Source: DAOTWA01 sp963702935 (GTDB taxonomy: Bacteria > Chloroflexota > Anaerolineae > Anaerolineales > Anaerolineaceae). Taken from it: a DNA stretch of 64,000 nt. The first letter of the stretch is position 1. Every line of letters begins with the position of its first letter. A program made the translations under genes and the position numbers. The stretch covers positions 1,550,001-1,614,000 of the forward strand of contig OY969772.1 of NCBI GenBank assembly GCA_963702935.1, written 5' to 3'. The notes beneath the pieces were generated by a model. The model was not told where the DNA came from and did no database searches. It was given only the letters and a program-made list of their open reading frames with translations. Shown piece after piece: positions 25,000 through 35,017 of the stretch.

Positions 25000-25439
25000 A
25001 CTTCGATCTTGGCCTTGATGCACTCGAAAAATGCGCCGGTAAGCTTCTTGGTCATGCCGCCCATCATGCGCGAGGCCAGGCTGGCGATGGTGCCCACCAC
25101 CACGATGTCCGCCGACCAGCCCAGCTCGGTGGCGCCTTCCCCGGCGCTGGAAAGACGCATGTCCGAGGTCACGTCCACCGCGCTGCCGGGCGTCTTGGCG
25201 TGGGCTTTCACCCTGGCGTAGTCCGGCGCGCTCATCTCCACCCATTCCACGTCCGCGTTGAAGGTGGCCTTGACCGTGCCGAATCCGACGGCCGCCACGA
25301 CCTTGAAGAGCCTGTCCGGCTCGATGATCTCCATGGATTGCAAGCCCGGCGCGCACTGGCTGACCAGGTTGGGGTCGGTCACGCTGGCCCACACTTTCTC
25401 GCGTGGGGCGTTAATGGTGACGGTGCCTTCGAATTTCAC
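24996..25439 (-). CDS. coxG: CoxG-type SRPBCC protein
   Basis: 147 residues from GTG 25439, preceded by GAGGAGGG. START/SRPBCC fold: FEGTVTINAPREKVWASVTDPNLVSQCAPG at the N-terminus and a long C-terminal helix (MMGGMTKKLTGAFFECIKAKI). CoxG proteins are linked to CO dehydrogenase and reported to help bind the enzyme to the membrane or quinone; exact role here is inferred from position. ATGA overlap with the next gene. Confidence 0.9.
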   Translation of the reverse strand: MKFEGTVTINAPREKVWASVTDPNLVSQCAPGLQSMEIIEPDRLFKVVAAVGFGTVKATFNADVEWVEMSAPDYARVKAHAKTPGSAVDVTSDMRLSSAGEGATELGWSADIVVVGTIASLASRMMGGMTKKLTGAFFECIKAKIEV

Positions 25440-25453
25440 TTTCCCTCCTCTTT

Positions 25454-26452
25454 CTATCCATTCTCTCCGGCGGCGGCGGGCTGCAAGTACGCCTCCGGCG
25501 TTTTCTCGAACAGGCGCTGGCAGTGCGCCGAGCAGAAGTAGACCGTCTGGCCCTGGTAAGCAGCTTTGAAGCTGGCCGAGGCCACCTCGACCGTCATGCC
25601 GCACACCGGGTCCAGCCCTGTTTCAGGCTCTTCCGCCGCTTCGGCGGCCTCGATCGCCTCAGTTGGCGCGCTCCCCGCGCCCCGGCGGTGCTGCTGGACG
25701 ATCTCGGCCAGGATGCTCAGGGCGATCTCCTGCGGGGTGAGCGCGCCGATGTCCAGGCCGGCGGGCGACCTCAGGCGCGCCAGGCTTTCCGCAGACAGGC
25801 CATCCCCGCGCAGGTAATCGCGCACGCCCTCGGCGCGCTTCTTGCTGGCCACGATGGCCACGTAAGCCGCCGGGGACGGCAGGGCCGCCTCCAGGGCCGG
25901 CTCGTCGTAATTTCCGTGGCTGGCCACCACCACGTAGGTGTTGGGGGTCAGCTCCAACTGCGTGAAATCCGTGCCTTCGATCACCCGGTCGGCGGCGGCG
26001 AAGCGCTCCGCCGAAACGCCTTCGCCCAGGACGGTGACGTGGTACTCCAGCGTCTTCCCCAGGGCCACCAGCGCCTCGGCGGCGGCTTGATGCCCGATCA
26101 CCACCAGGTGAGGCTGGGTGAAGTGCGGCTCCAGGTAGATCTCCATGGTGCCGCCGCTCATGCAGGTGAGCTGCAGCTCGGTGACGCCCTCCTGCGGCTC
26201 GACGCCCATCTTTTCGGCGGGGCACAGGCGCAGCAGGCGCGGGCTGCCGTCTCGCAGAGCCTTGAGCGACTCGCGCTTGACGGTCGGCTCGGCGCAGCTC
26301 CCACCGATCCAGCCGCTCAGGCTGCCATCCGGAGTGATGATGGCCTTGGCGCCCGGCTTGGCCGAGGTGGGCTTTTCTATACGCACGACAGTGGCCAGCA
26401 CGAACGGCTGGCCCCTGTCTTGCAGAGCTTTGACCTGATCCAAATAATCCAT
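25454..26452 (-). CDS. XdhC-family protein with C-terminal YHS domain
   Basis: 332 residues. XdhC_CoxI domain (LATVVRIEKPTSAKPGAKA ... SLSGWIGGSCAEPTV, with a Cys in the usual SGGC-like position), Rossmann domain (HLVVIGHQAAAEALVALGK ... YVAIVASKKRAEGV), an acidic Ala/Glu linker (about 262-280) and a YHS domain at about 283-322: DPVCGMTVEVA and VYFCSAHCQRLFE with three Cys in the metal-binding pattern. XdhC handles Moco sulfuration, while YHS domains bind metals and occur in copper ATPases. Located directly after coxL, 14 bases before coxG. The fusion suggests delivery of a metal or sulfur to the Cu-S-Mo centre (inference). Confidence 0.88.
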   Translation of the reverse strand: MDYLDQVKALQDRGQPFVLATVVRIEKPTSAKPGAKAIITPDGSLSGWIGGSCAEPTVKRESLKALRDGSPRLLRLCPAEKMGVEPQEGVTELQLTCMSGGTMEIYLEPHFTQPHLVVIGHQAAAEALVALGKTLEYHVTVLGEGVSAERFAAADRVIEGTDFTQLELTPNTYVVVASHGNYDEPALEAALPSPAAYVAIVASKKRAEGVRDYLRGDGLSAESLARLRSPAGLDIGALTPQEIALSILAEIVQQHRRGAGSAPTEAIEAAEAAEEPETGLDPVCGMTVEVASASFKAAYQGQTVYFCSAHCQRLFEKTPEAYLQPAAAGENG

Positions 26453-26467
26453 AGCTTCATTCCCATT

Positions 26468-26524
26468 CGTAGGGCGGGATTCACATCCCGCCCGCTCGCG
26501 GCGGCTTTGGAAAGCCGCCCTACG
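26468..26524. repeat. Palindromic GTAGGGCGG element between coxL and XdhC-YHS gene
   Basis: Two inner hairpins (GGGCGGGA/TCCCGCCC and GGCGGCTTT/AAAGCCGCC) inside outer CGTAGGGCGG/CCGCCCTACG arms. It shares the GTAGGGCGGCTTT core with the tandem array at 52967-53230. Non-coding; may act as mRNA stabiliser or processing site in the cox transcript. Confidence 0.7.
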
Positions 26525-26527
26525 ACT

Positions 26528-28896
<2,369 letters not shown>

Positions 28897-28910
28897 TTCG
28901 TCCTCCACCG

Positions 28911-29414
28911 TTAACTTGCTTCGCCCTGGGCGACGGCGCTCTCGGCCTGCATCTTCCCGGCTGCGTATTGGATGGCCTTGACGATGTTGACGTAGCCGGT
29001 GCAGCGGCACAAGTTGCCCGAGATACCCTGGCGAATCTCATCTTCCGTTGGGTTGGGGTTTTGCTTGAGCAAGGCGATCGCCGTCAGCATCATCCCCGGC
29101 GTGCAGTATCCGCACTGCAAGCCGTGCTCCTCGTGGAAGCCTTCCTGGATGGGATGAAGCTGCCCACCTTGCGCCAGCCCTTCCACAGTCGTCACCGCCG
29201 CGCCGTCCGCCTGAACCGCCAGCACCGTGCAGGACTTCACGGGGATATCGTTCAGGTGCACCGTGCAGGCTCCGCAGGAAGTAGTGTCGCAGCCGATGTG
29301 CGTGCCGGTCAGGTTGAGCTGTTCTCTCAAGAAATAGACCAGCAACATGCGCGGCTCTACGTCGGCTTCCACTTTTTGTCCGTTCACGGTTAATGAAATG
29401 TGATGGGATTTCAT
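28911..29414 (-). CDS. coxS: CO dehydrogenase small iron-sulfur subunit
   Basis: 167 residues. Plant-type [2Fe-2S] cluster ligands Cys42, Cys47, Cys50 and Cys62 (GCDTTSCGAC ... KSC), second [2Fe-2S] cluster ligands Cys101, Cys104, Cys136 and Cys138 (QCGYCTPGMM ... GNLCRCTGY). Carries electrons from the Mo-Cu site to the FAD subunit. Starts overlapping the coxM stop by ATGA and lies 14 bases before coxL. Confidence 0.96.
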   Translation of the reverse strand: MKSHHISLTVNGQKVEADVEPRMLLVYFLREQLNLTGTHIGCDTTSCGACTVHLNDIPVKSCTVLAVQADGAAVTTVEGLAQGGQLHPIQEGFHEEHGLQCGYCTPGMMLTAIALLKQNPNPTEDEIRQGISGNLCRCTGYVNIVKAIQYAAGKMQAESAVAQGEAS

Positions 29415-30287
29415 CGCGACCCTCCGTTCTTACGGTTCTGCGCCGCATGTAGCGCGCGCACCGTCAGAGTCTTGACCAGAGCGCGCTTGTACTCTTCCGA
29501 GCCGCGCGCATCGCCCTGGGGTTCCGCCGCTTCAGCCGCCAGGCTGGCGGCCTCTCGTATGGCCGCTTCGTTCAACTGCCGGCCCACCAGGCTTTCCTCG
29601 GCGGCCCTGGCCTTAATGGGCGTCAGGCCGACGTTGGTCAGCCCGATCCCGGCGGATTTGCACTGCCCGAACTGGTCCAACTGGATCTGCAGGGCCACCG
29701 CCGCGGTGGCAAAGTCGCCGACCTTGCGCTCCATCTTCATGTACGCGCCGGTACTGCCGGGCTGGGGCGCCGGGATGCGCATCTCGGTCAGAATCTCGTC
29801 GTGGGCCAGGCAAGACTTGAAAGGCCCCACGAAGAAATCGTCGATGGGGATGACCCGCTGGCCCTTGGGGCCGGTGGCCACCACCTGCGCGCCGTAAGCC
29901 AGCATGGTGGCCGGGTGGTCGTTGGCCGGGTCCGCGTGGGAAAGGTTGCCGCCCAGCGTGGCCAGGTTGCGCACCAACGGGTCGGCCACCACGCGGGTCG
30001 TGTCGGCCAGCAGGGGGTAACGCCTGCGCACCAGGTCGGACCGGTCGAGGGTCGACTCGCGGGTGAGCGCGCCGATCTTCAGCCAGCCGTCCTCTTCGCG
30101 GATGTAGTCCAGCCCCTGGATGTGGTTGATATCGACCAGCAGATCGGGCGACGCCAGCCGGAAGCGCAGCATAGGCAGCAGGCTCTGGCCGCCGGCCAGG
30201 ACTTTTCGAGCCTTCGTCCTTCCCCAGCATGGCGATGGCGTCCGGAAGGGTTGTGGGGGCGGCGTACTCAAACGGAGGTGGGATCAT
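29411..30287 (-). pseudogene. coxM: CO dehydrogenase FAD-binding medium subunit, one apparent +1 frameshift
   Basis: First gene of the cox operon. The start MIPPPFEYAAPTTLPDAIAML at 30287 is typical, but the frame breaks at an AAAA run (30203-30206), where one base less gives GSKVLAGGQSLLPMLRFRL. After correction the protein has about 291 residues with both FAD motifs, AGGQS and TLGGNLSHADP, followed by the C-terminal CO_deh_flav_C domain (KVGDFATAAVALQ, ANVGLTPIKA-like text read here as TNVGLTPIKA). A homopolymer indel suggests a sequencing error. Stop overlaps the coxS start. Confidence 0.9.
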
Positions 30288-30420
30288 ACGTATTGCCTCA
30301 CTTTCTTAACACTCTCAAAAAAAGGGGCGGCAATCCCAAAGTTGGAAATCCCGTACTGAGCGTTTTTTGGATTGGGTTATGGTTGCGGGAATAGGTGGAG
30401 CACCAATATAAAATTGTGAC

Positions 30421-30498
30421 CCCCTCGAGGCTGCGCCCTTTTTACGGGGTGGGCTTGCCAAAGGGGCATACTCCTGCCCACATATCGGATCATGTGGG
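30421..30498 (-). promoter_or_regulatory. Candidate structured leader RNA of the cox operon
   Basis: In the roughly 220-base untranslated leader. Reading the minus strand: CCCACAT...ATGTGGG hairpin (30498-30477) and GGGCA...TGCCC hairpin (30479-30464) share three G bases, so they exclude each other. Next comes GGCAA-GCCC...GGGC-GCA-GCC (30459-30429), a nested two-helix core. The core faintly resembles c-di-GMP-I riboswitches (GGCAAACC...GACGCAAAGCC) but lacks several conserved bases. Further down, seven U residues follow CCGCCCC (30323-30317). Attenuation is possible; no class can be assigned. Confidence 0.3.
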
Positions 30499-30514
30499 TA
30501 TTATTTGTAATATT

Positions 30515-30542
30515 ATTATAGAAGGGAATTGACAAAAGTCAA
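30515..30542 (-). promoter_or_regulatory. Sigma70-type promoter of the cox operon with inverted repeat at -35
   Basis: Minus strand TTGACT (30542-30537), 16-base spacer, TATAAT (30520-30515). The -35 is part of the inverted repeat TTGACTTTTGTCAA (30542-30529), a plausible operator. Expected start of transcription near 30508, about 220 bases before the coxM ATG. Confidence 0.75.
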
Positions 30543-30553
30543 ATTAAAATAGA

Positions 30554-30946
30554 TTAAATCCCCCTGGGAATTGCCCGGCGCAGCCCCCCGAACAGCCCCA
30601 GCGCGGCGCCCAGGAAGGTGACGTAGATGCCGATGCCCACCATGCGGAACAGCTCCTCCGGCGGGGGCTGGGCGACCAGCGTGCCGCGCATGTCCAGGGC
30701 AGCGATCAGCCCGGCCAGCAGCGGCAACAGGAGTACGGCGGCGGCGTACCAGCGCCCGGCCTTGTCCTTGACGTAAATCGCCAACAGGATCAGCGCCAGG
30801 CCGGCGCAACCCGAGACGATCCCCGCCCGTTCGTAGCCCTGCACCATCACCAGCTCTTCGGCGCTGATGAAGGCCGCCCAGGGGAAAAGCGCACCCACCA
30901 GCAACAGCGCGCCGCCGGCCACCGTCCAGTTACGCCCTCGGTTCAT
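30554..30946 (-). CDS. Small four-helix membrane protein, unknown function
   Basis: 130 residues with four hydrophobic helices (first GGALLLVGALFPWAAFI, last IYVTFLGAALGLFGGL) and no motif I know. Start ATG 30946 lies 15 bases downstream of the stop of the LuxR-type regulator, so the two are probably co-transcribed. Its 3' end abuts the cox promoter. Confidence 0.7.
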   Translation of the reverse strand: MNRGRNWTVAGGALLLVGALFPWAAFISAEELVMVQGYERAGIVSGCAGLALILLAIYVKDKAGRWYAAAVLLLPLLAGLIAALDMRGTLVAQPPPEELFRMVGIGIYVTFLGAALGLFGGLRRAIPRGI

Positions 30947-30961
30947 GCCTGCCTCCGATCT

Positions 30962-33622
30962 TCACAATAGGCCCGCCAGGCGGGCGCGCGCTACGGCTTC
31001 CATGCGCGAGGAAACGCCCAGGCGGTTCAGGATGTGCACGGCGTGGCTCTTCACTGTGGCCAGGCTGAGCACCAGCGCGTCGGCGATGGCCTGGTTGCTG
31101 TACCCGGCGGACATCAGGCGCAGGATCTCCAGTTGGCGGGGGGTGAGCAGGGTGTTCTGTTCCTCCTCGTCGATGGGCAGGCCCATGCGCTGCAAGAGAG
31201 CCGCCGCCTGCCCGGCGCGCAGGCCCTTCTTGGCCGCCAGGCGCAGCAGAGGCGCCGCCAGGGGCATGTCCTGCAAGATCGTCCCGGCGGTCTGCTCCTT
31301 TTCGCAGCGCGCCAGCAGCGCCTCCAGGTGCGCCAGGGCCTCCTGGGGCCGCTCCCAGCGATAGTAGAGGTAAGCCAGCAGCAGGCGCGCCGACCCGTAG
31401 ATTTCCGAGACGCCTTCCCCGGATTGGAGCTGCTGCGCTTCGAGCAGGTACGCCTCCGCCCGGCCGTAGCGTTTGGCGGATAGCTCCAGCAGGCCGCCCA
31501 GCATCTTCTGCAGGGCGTTCACCAGCGGCAGGCGGACTTCCAGCGCGGACATCTGCCGGTAGACCTGGCGCGCCTCGTCGGTGCGGCCTTGCAGCCAATA
31601 CAGGCGCCCCAGCGGGTAGAGCACGCCGCCGGTCAGCGCCCGGTTGAGCTCGGCCTGCCCCGCCTGCGCCTCGGCCCGGCGCAAATATTCCTCGGCCGCC
31701 GGATAATTGCCCAGCCCGGAGTAAGCGGCCGCCACCGTCAGCGAAGCGTTGAGGCCCAAAAAGGGATAACCTCCGAGCTGTTCCTTGACCAGCAGCGCGT
31801 CCCGCCCGGTTTCGATCGCCTGGCGTAGCCGCCCGCGGCGCAGGTGGACGCTGGCCCAGGTATCCTCCACGCCCAGGCGCAGGGGAGTGGCCTGCTGGCC
31901 GTAGCGCAGGCTGGCCTGCTGGCAGAATCCCTCTAACAGGTCGAGCATGCCCGGCAAGACGGTGAATTCGGGGGCTAAATAAAGCGAAAAGAGGAACCAC
32001 AGGCGCGCATCCTCCGAGGAGCGCACCAGCGCCAGGGCCTCCCGCAAGTCCCCCTCGGCGCGCGCCCCATCCGAAGCGCAGAACAGGGCCAGCGAGGCGC
32101 GCAGCATGAGGAAATCGATGCGCTCCTGCAAGCCCTCCACCCAGGGCTCGGCCTGCTGCACCAGCTCGCCGCAGCGGGCAAATTCGGCGCGGACGAAGGC
32201 CAGCGAAGCCAGGCCGACCAGCACCTGCCCGCGGGTGACGCGGTCCTGCCCCGCCCCCAGCAGGTCGAGCGACTGCTCCAGGCTGCGGCGGGCCTCCTCC
32301 AGATCGCCCTCCAGCAGGCCGGAAAGCCCGCGCAGGTACATCAGGCGGTAGCGCCCGGCGGCCAGCTCGGCCGGCAACGCGGCGATCCAGCCGGAGACGG
32401 TGGCCTGCAAGCCGTCTTGCAGGCTCTGCTCGCCAACCCGCTCGATCTGCGCAGCCGCCGCCTGCCAATCTCGGGCGGCCAGCAGGTGGCCGATGGCCCG
32501 CCCCGGCTCTTCTTCGGCCTGCGCGGCGCGGCGCTGTAGCTCGCGCCAGCGCGCGGCGTCGCTGCGTTCCAGCTCCACCTGAAGGAACTCGGCGAACAGC
32601 GCGTGGTAGCGATACACAGCTTCCTGGCCGGTGGAGCCTTCGCGCACCTGCGCCAGGAACAGGTTGCGGCGGCGCAGCTCGGCCAGCAGGCCGGCGGCGT
32701 CCTCGCGCCCCGTCACTGCCCGGCAGGCGGAAGGGCTCAGCTCGGCCAGGATGGAAGTCTCCAACAAGAAAGTGCGCAGCGGCTCGGGCTGTTGGGCCAG
32801 CACTTCGTCGGCCAGGTAGCGGAAAGTAGTGGGGTCGATGTGCTCCAGGCGCCGCAGGAATTCGGCGCGCTCCGGCAGGGGAGGCAGGTCGCGCAGGCGC
32901 TCGGTCAACAGCACCAGCCCCACCGGCCAGCCTTCCGTCTTCTGCTGCAAGGCTTGCAGGTCGGCCTCGGACAGGCCCAGGCCGAGCAGGTCGTTTAGGA
33001 AGCGCTGGCTCTCCCCCAGGTCGAAGCGCAGGTCGGCCATTTTCAGCTCGGCGAGCTGGCGGCGCGCGCGCAGGCGCTGCAAGCGCAGGGGCGGCTCGCT
33101 GCGCGTGGCGACGGCCAGGTGCATCTGCGGCGGGAGGTTTTCGAGCAGGTAATCCAGGGCCTCGAAGATGGCCGGCGAGGTGATCTCTTGCAGGTCGTCC
33201 AGCGCCAGGATGCAAGCCGGCGCGGGCAGGCTGAGCACGGCGTTGATCAGCAGCACCATCACCTGGCGCAGCGGCACGACCGAGGCGCTGCCGCTCACCA
33301 GGCCGGTGGAGGCGGCGATCTGGTCTTCGATGAGCTGCTTGAGCTGTGGATGCACGGCGGACAACGCTTCCGCCAATCCGGAGAGGAAGCGCACCAGGTC
33401 GTTATCCTCGCCGTCCAGGGCCAGCCAGGCCAGGCGAACCTCCGGGGCCGCTTCGGGCAGGCCGGAGAGCAAGGTGGTCTTGCCGTAGCCGGCCGGCGCC
33501 GAGAGCAAGATCAGGCGGCTGGCGGGCAGCTCCTTGCGCAGCCAGGCGGTCAGGTCCGCGCGCGGGATGAGCTCGCGGTGCGGGATGGGCGCACAGAACT
33601 TGGTCTTGGGCAGCGTTTGCAT
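30962..33622 (-). CDS. MalT-like LuxR-family ATP-dependent transcriptional regulator
   Basis: About 886 residues. The N-terminal STAND/NB-ARC ATPase begins TLPKTKFCAPIPHRELIPR, with Walker A APAGYGKTTLL and Walker B ILALDDLQEI. A long tetratricopeptide-like alpha-helical sensor arm (about 350-790) follows, then a C-terminal LuxR helix-turn-helix (LTPRQLEILRLMSAGYSNQAIADAL, LSLATVKSHAVHILNRLGV). ATG 33622 fits the family N-terminus; ATGs at 33637 and 33664 are alternatives and none has a clear Shine-Dalgarno site. Such proteins sense a small ligand and activate sugar or secondary metabolism genes. Candidate targets are the MFS-kinase operon (divergent) and the cox genes (downstream); both are guesses. 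Confidence 0.92.
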   Translation of the reverse strand: MQTLPKTKFCAPIPHRELIPRADLTAWLRKELPASRLILLSAPAGYGKTTLLSGLPEAAPEVRLAWLALDGEDNDLVRFLSGLAEALSAVHPQLKQLIEDQIAASTGLVSGSASVVPLRQVMVLLINAVLSLPAPACILALDDLQEITSPAIFEALDYLLENLPPQMHLAVATRSEPPLRLQRLRARRQLAELKMADLRFDLGESQRFLNDLLGLGLSEADLQALQQKTEGWPVGLVLLTERLRDLPPLPERAEFLRRLEHIDPTTFRYLADEVLAQQPEPLRTFLLETSILAELSPSACRAVTGREDAAGLLAELRRRNLFLAQVREGSTGQEAVYRYHALFAEFLQVELERSDAARWRELQRRAAQAEEEPGRAIGHLLAARDWQAAAAQIERVGEQSLQDGLQATVSGWIAALPAELAAGRYRLMYLRGLSGLLEGDLEEARRSLEQSLDLLGAGQDRVTRGQVLVGLASLAFVRAEFARCGELVQQAEPWVEGLQERIDFLMLRASLALFCASDGARAEGDLREALALVRSSEDARLWFLFSLYLAPEFTVLPGMLDLLEGFCQQASLRYGQQATPLRLGVEDTWASVHLRRGRLRQAIETGRDALLVKEQLGGYPFLGLNASLTVAAAYSGLGNYPAAEEYLRRAEAQAGQAELNRALTGGVLYPLGRLYWLQGRTDEARQVYRQMSALEVRLPLVNALQKMLGGLLELSAKRYGRAEAYLLEAQQLQSGEGVSEIYGSARLLLAYLYYRWERPQEALAHLEALLARCEKEQTAGTILQDMPLAAPLLRLAAKKGLRAGQAAALLQRMGLPIDEEEQNTLLTPRQLEILRLMSAGYSNQAIADALVLSLATVKSHAVHILNRLGVSSRMEAVARARLAGLL

Positions 33623-33695
33623 GTTGTGATTGTACATCAACCTTAAGAAGGATGGCAAAACCATCCGCGCAGGTTATGCTAATATTAAGCCTGTC

Positions 33696-33775
33696 AAGCC
33701 TTGCGAAGGTTAGGGAGCAGGACTCGTACGCCTGGCGAAGACGACCGGCCTTAAGGCCCAACCTTCGCAAGGCTT
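33696..33775. repeat. Palindromic element P3 (AGCCTTGCGAAGG family)
   Basis: 80 bases with ends AAGCCTTGCGAAGGT (33696-33710) and AACCTTCGCAAGGCTT (33760-33775), a near perfect terminal inverted repeat of about 15 bp, plus an internal GGCCTTAAGGCC palindrome. It lies between the divergent regulator and MFS genes; a minus-strand TTGACA (33697-33692) overlaps its edge. Confidence 0.8.
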
Positions 33776-33805
33776 AAATGGCTTAAATCCTGGGGAGGGA
33801 CGCGC

Positions 33806-35014
33806 ATGACCGAGGGCAAGTATTCCGTGTACGGCTACCGCTGGGTGGTGCTGGCGGTCTTCATGTTCATCAACCTGACCATCCAGATGTTGTGGATCGC
33901 CTACGCGCCCATCACCGGGCCGGCGGCCAAATTCTACGGCGTCAGCGACTTGCAGATCGGCATCTTCGCCATGTCGTTCATGATCGCCTTCATCCCCCTG
34001 TCCATCCCCGTCTCCTGGGTCATCGACACCTACGGTTTCCGCCTGGCGGTCAGCATCGGCGCGGTGCTGATGGGCGTCTTCGGCCTGCTGCGCGGCCTGG
34101 CGGGAGCCAACTACAGCCTGGCGCTGGTGAGCACCATCGGCGTGGCCGTGGCCCAGCCCTTCCTGTTGAACGCCTGGACCAAAGTGCCCGCCCAGTGGTT
34201 CTCCATCGACGAGCGCGCCACTGCCGTGGGGCTGGTCACCCTCGCCAACCTGGTGGGCACCGGCATCGGCATGGTGCTGACCCCCATTCTCAGCGCATCG
34301 ATGGGCATCCCCGGCGTGCAGTTGATCTACGGCGGGCTGGCGGCCTTCTCAGCCGTGCTGTTCGTGGCCCTGGCGCGCGAGAATCCGCCCACGCCGCCCT
34401 GCCCGGCCGGCATGGAGGTGCGCGCCCTGATGCTGGACGGCCTGAAGCACGCCTTCAAGGTGCGCGATTTCTGGCTGTACCTGGCGGTCTCCTTCATCGG
34501 CATGGGCGTGTTCAACGGCATCAACACCTGGGTGGAGAACATCATCCGCCCGCGCGGCTTCACCCCCACCGACGCCGGCACGCTGGGCGCGCTGATGCTG
34601 GTGGGTGGGCTGTTGGGGGCGGTGGCCCTCCCGCCCCTCTCGGACAAACAGCACAAGCGCAAGCGCTACCTGCTGCTGGGCATCCTCCTGGCCATCCCCG
34701 GCCTCATCGGGGTCACCTTCGCCACCTCCTTCTGGCTGCTGTTGCTCTCGGCTTTCGGCCTGGGCTTCTTCCTGGTCAGCACCAGCCCCATCGGCATGCA
34801 ATACGCCGCCGAGATCACCCAGCCCACCCCCGAAGGCACCTCCAACGGTCTGATCCAGCTCTTCGGCCAGGCCTCGGTGGTCTTCGTGTACATCATGGGA
34901 GCCATGCAGAGCCCGGACGGCGCCTTTACCCCCGCCCTGCTGCTGGCCGCCGTGTTGATGCTGGTCAGCGTGGGGATCATCACCCAATTGCGCGACCCGC
35001 TGGCGGCGAGGTGA
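33806..35014 (+). CDS. MFS transporter (FLVCR-like branch)
   Basis: 402 residues, 12 helices, no long soluble domains. The N-terminal YRWVVLAVFMFINLTIQMLWI and APITGPAAKFYGVS resemble the FLVCR-type MFS group, and the central loop (RENPPTPPCPAGME) separates two six-helix halves. GGGAGGG precedes the ATG. An FGGY kinase follows after 3 bases, so the transporter probably imports the kinase's sugar or polyol substrate. Substrate unknown. Confidence 0.88.
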   Translation: MTEGKYSVYGYRWVVLAVFMFINLTIQMLWIAYAPITGPAAKFYGVSDLQIGIFAMSFMIAFIPLSIPVSWVIDTYGFRLAVSIGAVLMGVFGLLRGLAGANYSLALVSTIGVAVAQPFLLNAWTKVPAQWFSIDERATAVGLVTLANLVGTGIGMVLTPILSASMGIPGVQLIYGGLAAFSAVLFVALARENPPTPPCPAGMEVRALMLDGLKHAFKVRDFWLYLAVSFIGMGVFNGINTWVENIIRPRGFTPTDAGTLGALMLVGGLLGAVALPPLSDKQHKRKRYLLLGILLAIPGLIGVTFATSFWLLLLSAFGLGFFLVSTSPIGMQYAAEITQPTPEGTSNGLIQLFGQASVVFVYIMGAMQSPDGAFTPALLLAAVLMLVSVGIITQLRDPLAAR

Positions 35015-35017
35015 GCC

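Noticed and set aside
30421..30498. Firm call of a c-di-GMP or Moco riboswitch
   Set aside because: Only partial resemblance; several conserved bases are missing, so kept as an unclassified leader candidate.
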